DNA from: Deltaproteobacteria bacterium | GTDB taxonomy: Bacteria > Desulfobacterota > Desulfomonilia > UBA1062 | Reading direction: 5' to 3' | Length of the DNA stretch: 5,377 bases | NCBI GenBank assembly: GCA_003643935.1 | Contig: QMLJ01000109.1 | Coordinates: 1 to 5,377, forward strand | Shown here: positions 1 through 5,163 of the stretch, piece by piece | How the letters are laid out: every line of letters starts with the position of its first letter | How positions within the stretch are numbered: position 1 is the stretch's first letter | Notes under the pieces: model-generated | The model's input: the letters and a program-made list of their open reading frames with translations, nothing else | Databases searched by the model: none | Told to the model about the DNA's origin: nothing | Made by a program: the position numbers and the translations under genes

Positions 1-2
1 AA

Positions 3-8
3 AGGAGG
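3..8 (+). promoter_or_regulatory. Ribosome binding site of the PEP-CTERM gene
   Basis: AGGAGG lies 5 bases before a GTG codon at 14. This near-perfect Shine-Dalgarno sequence fixes the GTG as the start. The resulting N-terminus (MKKT followed by a hydrophobic run) is a normal signal peptide. The promoter must lie to the left of the window. Confidence 0.85.
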
Positions 9-13
9 ACACT

Positions 14-823
14 GTGAAAAAGACCCTATTCATCTCGGTACTTGTTGCATCCCTGTTTTTATGGGGGAATTTATTTGCAACGCCCATCACCTTAAGCTTT
101 GGTGACAGTGAGAACTATTGGCCTGGCTGGGGCGGTGGCGTACGCACATGGAATCACAATGTACAGGATAATAGCTCTGACACCATAGGTACACCTGATA
201 TAAAAGGCGGGCAGGTGGAAATAAACAATGGAACAATTGATAGCATAAGTATAAACTATTACAACTCTGCCTACTACGGGGATATTACCCCTGGAGACCT
301 GTTCATAGACCTTGGGTCAGATACCTACTGGGATTATGTAGTACAGAGTGCTACTGGGAATATACTTGGATTTGCCGCTAAAGAGTTTGCATTAGGCTCT
401 TACGATAAGAACCCAGAGTATGGTGGTTATGACCATAATTACCAGCTATCCGGTGACTGCGACAACTATGATGGTTCTGGTCCGAATTTCACAGGTGTAT
501 GGCAAAACCCTGATGGCAGGACATACGACATAAGAGATGACCACCCGGTGCTATACAAAAATGGTTCTTTAAATCCATCTACATTGGGTACGGCAACCGT
601 GGGCACATTTGATTCCACCGTAGGATCCCATTCCTTTAATTTCTCTGATTTGGCCCTTGACCTTAAAGGCTCAGACAGTTTTATCATAGGGTGGGCAGTT
701 GATTGTGCGAATGATGTGCTTTACGAAAAGGTCGCTGCACCAGTACCAGAGCCAGGAACCATGATGCTCGTGGGTATAGGGCTTATGCTTCTTGGTCCTC
801 TAATGAGAAAGAAAAAAGTATAA
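14..823 (+). CDS. PEP-CTERM sorting domain-containing secreted protein
   Basis: This 269-residue exported protein is likely handled by an exosortase and delivered to the cell surface or the extracellular polymer layer. Residues 1-22 form a Sec signal peptide: KK at positions 2-3, a hydrophobic core, and likely cleavage after FA at 21-22. The C-terminus has the full tripartite PEP-CTERM tag: VPEPG at 244-248, a hydrophobic helix at about 249-264, and the basic tail RKKK at 265-268. The body (about 23-240) is rich in Gly, Asp, Asn, Tyr and Trp, as expected of a beta-sandwich surface protein, and I see no catalytic motif. There are only two cysteines, C149 and C231, which could form a disulfide in the periplasm. 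The stretch around C231 (VDCAND) resembles a CGND-type motif I associate with other PEP-CTERM proteins, which is recall rather than a search. The start is GTG with a strong Shine-Dalgarno sequence. No exosortase gene is in the window, so sorting must rely on a gene elsewhere. The specific function is unknown. Confidence 0.92.
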   Translation: MKKTLFISVLVASLFLWGNLFATPITLSFGDSENYWPGWGGGVRTWNHNVQDNSSDTIGTPDIKGGQVEINNGTIDSISINYYNSAYYGDITPGDLFIDLGSDTYWDYVVQSATGNILGFAAKEFALGSYDKNPEYGGYDHNYQLSGDCDNYDGSGPNFTGVWQNPDGRTYDIRDDHPVLYKNGSLNPSTLGTATVGTFDSTVGSHSFNFSDLALDLKGSDSFIIGWAVDCANDVLYEKVAAPVPEPGTMMLVGIGLMLLGPLMRKKKV

Positions 824-835
824 AGATACATACAA

Positions 836-862
836 GGCATCAGGCGCCAGGCGCCTGATGCC
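836..862 (+). terminator. Strong hairpin, likely rho-independent terminator
   Basis: A perfect 13-base inverted repeat (836-848 and 850-862, arm GGCATCAGGCGCC) is centred on a single A at 849, so the innermost pairs must open to form the loop. It begins 12 bases after the PEP-CTERM stop. The downstream strand is T-rich (TTTGTTTGTTTTA from 868) but separated from the stem by AACCA, so the U-tract is imperfect. It probably ends the PEP-CTERM transcript and isolates it from the fatty-acid genes. Confidence 0.65.
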
Positions 863-871
863 AACCATTTG

Positions 872-900
872 TTTGTTTTACTTGTTATTTGTTCTACTTG
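872..900 (+). promoter_or_regulatory. Paired direct repeat, candidate operator for the FadR-like regulator
   Basis: TTTGTTTTACTTG (872-884) and TTTGTTCTACTTG (888-900) differ at one base of 13 and repeat with a 16-base period. Each contains TTGTTYTACTT, which matches five of the six fixed positions of TNGTNNNACNA, the half-palindromic pattern known for FadR-subfamily GntR proteins. The second copy overlaps the -35 box TTGACA at 898-903. A FadR-type regulator is encoded in the same transcription unit, so binding by that protein is a reasonable inference. It has not been shown. Confidence 0.45.
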
Positions 901-925
901 ACATTCATGTCCTCGTACTTAATAT
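898..925 (+). promoter_or_regulatory. Sigma70-like promoter of the acyl-CoA synthetase unit
   Basis: A perfect -35 box TTGACA (898-903) is followed after 16 bases by TAATAT (920-925), a four-of-six match to the -10 consensus with T, A and final T conserved. The start of transcription would fall near 932, giving a leader of about 80 bases before the ATG at 1014. It lies just after the terminator hairpin, consistent with a fresh transcript beginning here. Confidence 0.55.
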
Positions 926-1013
926 ATGCAAAGAATTATTTTTTATTTTGGACTAGCTGGCAGTTTCAGCCATTACCTGATTAAGGTTTAACTTTAAGAG
1001 GAGGCAATATCTT

Positions 1014-2681
1014 ATGGATAGTAAACCGTGGCACAGGCATTACGATTACAATGTCCCAACAAGCATAAGGTATCCAAGGATACCTGCACAAGAGGTCCTG
1101 CAGATACCGGCAGGTAGTAATCCTGATAAGCCCGCAACCAATTTTTACGGTACTGAGATTACCTTCTGGGAATTAAGGTTGATGGTCTTAAGGATGGCCA
1201 ATGCCATGGCCAGGTTGGGAGTAAAAAAAGGGGAAAGGGTAGGGCTTCACCTGCCTAACTGTCCCCAATTCATCATAGCGTATTATGCATGCCTTTCCCT
1301 TGGTGCCATTGTAGTGAACATGAATCCTTTGTACACGGCAGAAGAATTAAAACTCATCATAGAGACCACGGGCATGACAACACTGGTAACCTTTGACATG
1401 GTGTTACCCTTTGTAAGGGGAGTATGCAAAGAAGTAGACTTGCCCAGGGTAATTGTGACAAAGGTCACAGACTTCATCGATGGGATGGGAGTCAGCACTG
1501 CAAAGGACCTGGATCTTGAAGAAGGCTGGCTTCATTTTTCCACCATACTTGACGAGTCCACGGACACAAGGGTTCCCAAGGTGGATATAACACCTTCTGA
1601 CCCGGCGCTGATACAGTTCACAGGCGGAACAACAGGTATACCAAAGGGAGCGGTACTGACACATGCGAACCTAGTAGCAGCCACGTTCCAGGTGGCTTTG
1701 TGGGGAAGCCCTACCATACCCCTTACACCCATCGAAAGACGTTCAGTGCTGGCCGTGCTACCATTCTTCCATGTCTACGGCAATATTGTTGCTATGAACT
1801 GGGCTATGTTCAGTTGTGCCACCCTCATATTGGTACCACGATTTGATATAGATGAACTCATGGGTCTTCTTGCCAACTTCAAGGAGATTACGTTCTTCCC
1901 CGCAGTACCAACCATGATAACAGCGCTGGTCAATCACCCAAAGGCAACAGAGATTGACCTTGCAAAAAAACTTGGTCTGCTTAATTCAGGTGGTGCTCCA
2001 ATGCCTGTTGAACTCATAGACCAGGTAAGGGACATGGGCATATTCTTCAGCGAGGGATACGGACTTAGCGAATCTACATCCCTGGGCATAGCAAACCCTG
2101 TTATGGGACTAAAAAAAGAGGGTAGCATAGGCATACCATTTCCAGACAACGACGTGAGGCTAGTTGATATTGACGAGGGAAAAGAAGATGTAAAGCCAGG
2201 TGAACCCGGTGAGGTTATAATGAAGGGCCCTCTCATCATGAAGGAATACTGGGATAATCCCGAGGAGACAGCAAACCAGCTCAGGGACGGATGGCTATAT
2301 ACCGGTGATATTGGGAAGATAGATGAAGATGGGTATTTTTACATCGTTGACAGGAAAAAGGACATGATTATTGCCGGTGGTTACAATATCTACCCAAGGG
2401 AGATAGACGAGGTGCTCTACCAGCACCCAAAGGTGCAGGATGCAGTTGCAGTTGGTGTGCCCGATGAATATAGGGGTGAGACAGTAAAGGCTTACGTTGT
2501 GTTGAAACAGGGCGAAAAGGCGACGGAGAAGGAGATAATAGAGTTCTGCAGAGAGAAGCTCGCTGCTTACAAGGCACCAAAGATCGTTGAATTCAGGGAC
2601 TCGCTGCCCAAGTCTGCGGTTGGTAAAATCCTTCGTAAGGTCCTGAGGGAAGAGGAGGTAAAGAAGAGAAAGAAAGACTAG
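1014..2681 (+). CDS. Long-chain fatty-acid--CoA ligase (FadD-type, ANL superfamily)
   Basis: This enzyme activates a fatty or other carboxylic acid with ATP to an acyl-adenylate and then to acyl-CoA, feeding beta-oxidation or lipid synthesis. It is likely cytosolic or at the inner membrane face. The 555 residues match the usual length of FadD proteins (about 560). Adenylate-forming motifs appear in order: the P-loop FTGGTTGIPKG at 202-212, YGLSES at 349-354, YTGD at 429-432, the hinge DRKKD at 446-450, GGYNIYPRE at 455-463, and the C-terminal catalytic lysine K538 in SAVGKIL. All catalytic residues look intact. The segment DGWLYTGDIG fits the fatty-acyl-CoA synthetase signature, which favours a fatty-acid substrate over an amino acid or small acid, although exact chain length cannot be read. 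The start is set by AAGAGGAGG at 996-1004, 9 bases before the ATG. The C-terminus ends in a short Lys/Arg-rich tail. A FadR-type regulator follows 45 bases downstream, supporting a role in fatty-acid metabolism. Confidence 0.93.
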   Translation: MDSKPWHRHYDYNVPTSIRYPRIPAQEVLQIPAGSNPDKPATNFYGTEITFWELRLMVLRMANAMARLGVKKGERVGLHLPNCPQFIIAYYACLSLGAIVVNMNPLYTAEELKLIIETTGMTTLVTFDMVLPFVRGVCKEVDLPRVIVTKVTDFIDGMGVSTAKDLDLEEGWLHFSTILDESTDTRVPKVDITPSDPALIQFTGGTTGIPKGAVLTHANLVAATFQVALWGSPTIPLTPIERRSVLAVLPFFHVYGNIVAMNWAMFSCATLILVPRFDIDELMGLLANFKEITFFPAVPTMITALVNHPKATEIDLAKKLGLLNSGGAPMPVELIDQVRDMGIFFSEGYGLSESTSLGIANPVMGLKKEGSIGIPFPDNDVRLVDIDEGKEDVKPGEPGEVIMKGPLIMKEYWDNPEETANQLRDGWLYTGDIGKIDEDGYFYIVDRKKDMIIAGGYNIYPREIDEVLYQHPKVQDAVAVGVPDEYRGETVKAYVVLKQGEKATEKEIIEFCREKLAAYKAPKIVEFRDSLPKSAVGKILRKVLREEEVKKRKKD

Positions 2682-2726
2682 GTATCCCTTCCTCCTCAAG
2701 GCAGATTCATCAAGACACGGAGCGTG

Positions 2727-3416
2727 ATGAAGACCTCGGAAAGGATAATACATGCCCTTGTAAAGGACATCTTCGACGAAAGATACAAGGTGGGAGATGC
2801 ACTTCCGTCAGAGAGGGATCTGGCTTCTCATTTCAATGCATACAGGGGTAGTGTAAGGGAGGCGCTGAAATTCCTGGAAGGAATAGGCCTTGTTGAGATA
2901 AATCCAAGGGGTAAGATAAGGGTTAGACCTTTCTGGGAGCAAGGCGGAATAGAACTTCTCTCAATTGTGTTCAGACCCGAGGTGTTCAAATCTCTGGGTA
3001 CTGAATGGCTTGTCCAGGTACTAAGTATAAGAAAGCTGCTCTGGTCAATCATTGTAGAGTTGATCTCTTCTTTGAATGACAAAGAGAAACTCTATAGTAA
3101 GCGGGATTTATTGTTGAACGATATGCCAACAACAGGTGACCAGGCATCCTGGATCAGGTACGATTTCGACTTCTTCAGGAGCTTGGCAAGAATGTACGGG
3201 GTGCAAAGCCTCACCTGGATGCTGAATTCACTTGGTCCTGTCTATACATCACTCATACCTGTATTTGCAAAATATCTGGATGTCAGTCATCTCAAGGACA
3301 TGTACCCCCAGATACTCGACATGGCCTTAGAGGGCAATGCTCAAGAGGCACGCAATCTTGTCCTTGAAAGGTTTGACATAGTGGATGCAGCCCTCGTGAG
3401 ACTCGCGCAGGGCTGA
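2727..3416 (+). CDS. FadR-type GntR-family transcriptional regulator
   Basis: This is a DNA-binding repressor or activator, probably responsive to acyl-CoA and controlling the adjacent synthetase gene. Numbering is from the ATG at 2727 (229 residues); an in-frame GTG lies directly before it at 2724. GGAG at 2719-2722 is only 4 bases from the ATG, so the start is not firmly set by the ribosome site. The winged helix begins at about residue 5, so it must start about here. The GntR domain (5-68) has LPSERDLASHF and the recognition helix YRGSVREAL. From memory of E. coli FadR, R30, R40 and R44 align with its operator-contacting Arg35, Arg45 and Arg49, while wing residues RGK (61-63) replace HGK. 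The linker FWEQGG (69-74) matches FadR FWETSG closely. The C-terminal half (about 95-225) resembles the FadR acyl-CoA domain: LSIRK with R102 near FadR Arg105, and DFDFFRSLA at 146-154. The GEIW-like ligand segment of E. coli FadR is not evident near the C-terminus, so ligand preference may differ. Confidence 0.88.
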   Translation: MKTSERIIHALVKDIFDERYKVGDALPSERDLASHFNAYRGSVREALKFLEGIGLVEINPRGKIRVRPFWEQGGIELLSIVFRPEVFKSLGTEWLVQVLSIRKLLWSIIVELISSLNDKEKLYSKRDLLLNDMPTTGDQASWIRYDFDFFRSLARMYGVQSLTWMLNSLGPVYTSLIPVFAKYLDVSHLKDMYPQILDMALEGNAQEARNLVLERFDIVDAALVRLAQG

Positions 3417-3433
3417 TTCATGAAACATTTTAA

Positions 3434-3446
3434 TAACGTATCGTTA
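3434..3446. terminator. Weak inverted repeat in a convergent gap, possible terminator
   Basis: The 67-base gap between the convergent regulator and hydrolase genes contains TAACG-TAT-CGTTA, a 5-base stem followed on the plus strand by a T-rich stretch (CTTTATTTCTT). The stem is short and AT-rich. It is the only candidate bidirectional terminator here and may not be functional. Confidence 0.25.
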
Positions 3447-3483
3447 ATCTAATCTTTATTTCTTGTCCCCATATATTCTTTTA

Positions 3484-4290
3484 TTAATTATATTGATAGC
3501 CCTGCACAGCGGACAATCTATGTTTTTTAAGTTTTTCAATGTCCAAGTCCCCGGCCTCTTTTACAGGCTCATATGGGTCGTGTTCAAAGATAACCTTCCA
3601 ACCTTTGGCCCTTGCCCTTTTGAGTATGTCCTGTTTAACCTCTAGGACCTCAAGGGGATAAAGATCGTATGCCATGATACACGGCAGGTGCACGTGTGCA
3701 TAGGTAGGGATGAGGTCCCCGGCAAAAAAGACTTCGTCGTCAACAAGTACGCTTGTATGTCCCCTTGTATGGCCAGGTGTTGGGATGATCTCTATCCCAG
3801 GCGCTATCTCTATGGGTGGTTCTACAAGCTTAAGTTTTTTTTCTATAAGTTCCAGGTCCTTTTTTCTATAGCTACCCTTTGTGAGCACTGTAACCTCGCG
3901 TGCATCCTCCCATTCCTTCTTTGATACAACTACTTTTCTTCTAACGTTTAGGTCAGAGATGCCACCACAATGGTCAAAGTGTAGGTGGGTAAGAATAAGG
4001 TCATCTACACTTTTCCTCTCAGGCTTGGATTCACCAATACCCAGGATATCCCTTTCTTTATCGGTGTAGAGTGATCCCAGTCCTGCATCCACCTGGTAGA
4101 CCTTTCCATCATTATGAAATATCCTTATAATGTTTGTTGCCATGAGTATTCTGTTTCTACGGTCACTGGGAAACCACTTCTCCCACATCACCTTGGGTAT
4201 CCTGCCAAACATGGTGCCACCGTCGAGCAGGAAATTACACAGGTCTATGACTTCTATCCGTGTACCTTTCTTTGTCTCAAGGGTTATCAT
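3484..4290 (-). CDS. Metallo-beta-lactamase-fold hydrolase, YtnP/AHL-lactonase-like
   Basis: This 268-residue metal-dependent hydrolase most resembles the lactonase-like branch of the metallo-beta-lactamase fold. The dinuclear site is complete: HLHFDH at 102-107 (H102, H104, D106, H107), H174 in PGHT, D192 in AGD, and H237 in EHD. Two blocks are typical, from memory, of the Bacillus YtnP group of quorum-quenching lactonases: DGGTMFGRIPKVMW at 23-36 and MAYDLYP at 206-212, with DLIPTYAH at 192-199. The substrate is therefore plausibly a lactone or other ester, but it cannot be assigned from sequence. There is no signal peptide, so it should be cytosolic. The ATG at 4290 is the only usable start, because an in-frame stop (TAA, 4302-4300) lies three codons upstream. 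No Shine-Dalgarno sequence precedes it. It is convergent with the FadR-like gene and divergent from the cytochrome. Any link to fatty-acid metabolism is speculation. Confidence 0.88.
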   Translation of the reverse strand: MITLETKKGTRIEVIDLCNFLLDGGTMFGRIPKVMWEKWFPSDRRNRILMATNIIRIFHNDGKVYQVDAGLGSLYTDKERDILGIGESKPERKSVDDLILTHLHFDHCGGISDLNVRRKVVVSKKEWEDAREVTVLTKGSYRKKDLELIEKKLKLVEPPIEIAPGIEIIPTPGHTRGHTSVLVDDEVFFAGDLIPTYAHVHLPCIMAYDLYPLEVLEVKQDILKRARAKGWKVIFEHDPYEPVKEAGDLDIEKLKKHRLSAVQGYQYN

Positions 4291-4296
4291 GTGGTA

Positions 4297-4326
4297 ACAT
4301 TAGCATAACAGGCTTCATGTGTTCAA
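4297..4326 (-). promoter_or_regulatory. Candidate promoter for the MBL-fold hydrolase, possibly leaderless
   Basis: Read on the minus strand, TTGAAC (4326-4321) is followed after 18 bases by TAATGT (4302-4297), which keeps the T, A and final T of a -10 box. The ATG begins only 6 bases after the box, so transcription would start at or next to the A of the start codon. This fits the absence of any Shine-Dalgarno sequence. Both boxes are weak matches to consensus. Confidence 0.35.
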
Positions 4327-4335
4327 CTCTTCTGA

Positions 4336-4490
4336 CCTAGTCAATTCGGTCTCCTTTCTCCGGCCTCTTTATGCCTTTCTCAACGCTTGTTGGGTTCCGT
4401 CCCTTAACCTACCTTTCTGTCCATTGTCGGTTGTCCGTTGCGCCCGACGCCTAGGACTTTTAACATCCGCCCTTTTCTCGCTTGACTAGG
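4336..4490. repeat. Inverted copies of TTGACTAGG bracketing the intergenic repeat tract
   Basis: CCTAGTCAA at 4336-4344 and TTGACTAGG at 4482-4490 are exact reverse complements of 9 bases. They sit on either side of the heptamer tract. Each copy reads TTGACTAGG toward its neighbouring gene: one 45 bases before the hydrolase start, the other 67 bases before the cytochrome start. They could be terminal repeats of a small element or paired regulatory sites. The interior arms are not complementary, so this is not one long hairpin. No target-site duplication is visible. By rough estimate, a 9-base inverted match in a region this size has a few percent probability by chance. Confidence 0.4.
4347..4479. 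repeat. Degenerate heptanucleotide repeat tract, strongly pyrimidine-rich
   Basis: The non-coding region between the divergent genes has strong strand bias: by my count about 94 of the 130 bases at 4351-4480 are pyrimidines. In steps of seven from 4347 it reads CGGTCTC, CTTTCTC, CGGCCTC, TTTATGC, CTTTCTC. Exactly in phase, 70 bases later (4417), come CTGTCCA, TTGTCGG and TTGTCCG. About 19 units fit this phase. Unit position 1 is a pyrimidine in 17 of 19 and position 6 in 16 of 19. I see no open reading frame, riboswitch or tRNA fold that would explain it. It is probably a decayed short tandem repeat. Confidence 0.5.
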
Positions 4491-4513
4491 ATTACTCGTA
4501 CGGTTTATATAAT
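4482..4513 (+). promoter_or_regulatory. Candidate promoter of the triheme cytochrome gene
   Basis: TTGACT (4482-4487), a five-of-six match to the -35 consensus, is followed by an AT-rich run holding a perfect TATAAT (4508-4513) after 20 bases. A TATATA at 4506-4511 offers an 18-base spacer. The run is itself a direct repeat of TTTATATA (4504-4511 and 4514-4520 plus flank). The spacing is longer than optimal, so the promoter may be weak or need an activator. Confidence 0.4.
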
Positions 4514-4557
4514 TTATATAGTCTTCAACAAATAAAGACATGGGGGTTAGTGAGCCA

Positions 4558-4881
4558 ATGAGAAATGTAATCTTTGCATTTAGTATTCTTGCAGCCGTTA
4601 TGTTTGCATTCGTGAGCACTAGTGTTATAGCAGTCCCACCGGGTAAAACCATTGTATATGAAGATTCTAAAATGGGAAATGTTACGTTCGACGGTAAGAT
4701 CCACGCAGATCACGGTAAGAAGTGCACAGACTGCCATCCAAAGCTATTTCCCATGAAAAAAGGCGCAACAAAGATAACCTTTACACAGCACACCGCTGGC
4801 AAAGAGACCTGCTTTGCTTGCCATAACGGCAAGGTTGCATTCAAGGCCATGGGAAATTGTGCCAAGTGTCACAAGAAGTAA
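4558..4881 (+). CDS. Periplasmic c7-type triheme cytochrome
   Basis: This small electron-transfer protein is exported by Sec and would receive three covalent hemes in the periplasm. Numbered from the ATG at 4558 (107 residues), residues 1-25 are a signal peptide with likely cleavage after VIA. Three CxxCH heme-binding motifs follow: CTDCH at 56-60, CFACH at 85-89 and CAKCH at 101-105. Three further histidines, H49 and H52 before the first motif and H78 before the second, could be the distal ligands, giving three bis-histidine hemes. The layout, including CHPKLFPMKKG and CHNGKVAF, fits the c7-type triheme domain found singly or as tandem units in multiheme proteins. An in-frame ATG at 4540 would add MGVSEP, placing an acidic residue in the signal peptide n-region. 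It has no Shine-Dalgarno sequence, whereas 4558 has a G-rich stretch and a weak GAG upstream, so I prefer 4558. No partner oxidoreductase is nearby, so its redox partner is unknown. Confidence 0.88.
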   Translation: MRNVIFAFSILAAVMFAFVSTSVIAVPPGKTIVYEDSKMGNVTFDGKIHADHGKKCTDCHPKLFPMKKGATKITFTQHTAGKETCFACHNGKVAFKAMGNCAKCHKK

Positions 4882-5052
4882 CATAGATAAAGGTAAGTTC
4901 ATAAAGAGCAATATCTCGGGCCAGTGACAGGGAAAGCTGGCAATGAGACCTTTGCACAACTTCATCTTAAAAGATTTGTTATTTAGGCGACAGATTAGCA
5001 TTAAGTCTTTGAATTTATTTGATAATGTTTAATAAGTATGCTATAGATCTTT

Positions 5053-5096
5053 TCAGAACTGATCGAGTTAGGGGGTTCTGATTAGGTGGTTCTGAT
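5053..5096 (+). repeat. Inverted and direct repeats around the transposase ribosome site
   Basis: TCAGAAC at 5053-5059 is the exact reverse complement of GTTCTGA, which occurs twice: at 5075-5081 and at 5089-5095. The latter two are part of a direct repeat GGTTCTGAT (5074-5082, 5088-5096) with a 14-base period. Two mutually exclusive hairpins are possible. Pairing with the second copy would enclose the Shine-Dalgarno sequence and the first base of the ATG at 5095. Confidence 0.45.
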
Positions 5097-5163
5097 GGGA
5101 TTTAAAAGATATGATAGGGAAATGAGTTTTATGGACATGGAGCCTAAGGAGGATTTTGGATAA
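5095..5163 (+). pseudogene. N-terminal segment of the transposase in a separate frame
   Basis: A 22-codon frame (MGFKRYDREMSFMDMEPKED, then FG) starts at an ATG with AGGTGG 5 bases upstream (5084-5089) and ends at TAA 5161-5163. Its wording (MGFKRYDRE...F.D) looks like the start of IS5-type transposases. The rest of the transposase continues in the +1 frame. Removing one T from the TTTT run at 5154-5157 would join the two parts into one protein. It is most simply the true start of a transposase broken by a one-base insertion. A sequencing error or programmed frameshift remains possible. Confidence 0.5.

Noticed and set aside
2652..2697. GAGGAGG (2652-2658) complementary to CCTCCTC (2691-2697) around the synthetase stop
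   Set aside because: A 7-base stem with a 32-base loop in purine/pyrimidine-biased sequence is easily due to chance. I cannot support a regulatory role.
2295..2753. 152-codon minus-strand open frame opposite the synthetase C-terminus
   Set aside because: It overlaps well-supported coding sequence on the other strand, has no family resemblance and is Cys/Leu/Tyr-rich as expected of an antisense shadow.
3688..4308. Several plus-strand frames of 62-78 codons opposite the hydrolase
   Set aside because: They are antisense to a gene with a complete metal site and show no domain.
4347..4479. CRISPR array
   Set aside because: The units are 7 bases, degenerate and contiguous, with no spacers and no cas genes.
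4291..4539. Possible riboswitch (for example a cyclic-di-GMP aptamer before the cytochrome)
   Set aside because: I looked for conserved cores of the cyclic-di-GMP, cobalamin, TPP, glycine and SAM classes on both strands and saw none.
4404..4737. Minus-strand frames covering the heptamer tract and the cytochrome signal peptide
   Set aside because: They are low-complexity translation of repeats or antisense of the cytochrome. No start site is supported.
4920..4941. GCCAG/CTGGC hairpin after the cytochrome as terminator
   Set aside because: The stem is only 5 bases with a 12-base loop and no following T-run.
4744..5001. 85-codon minus-strand frame overlapping the cytochrome
   Set aside because: It lies opposite the triheme cytochrome and crosses the proposed IS boundary, with no recognisable domain.
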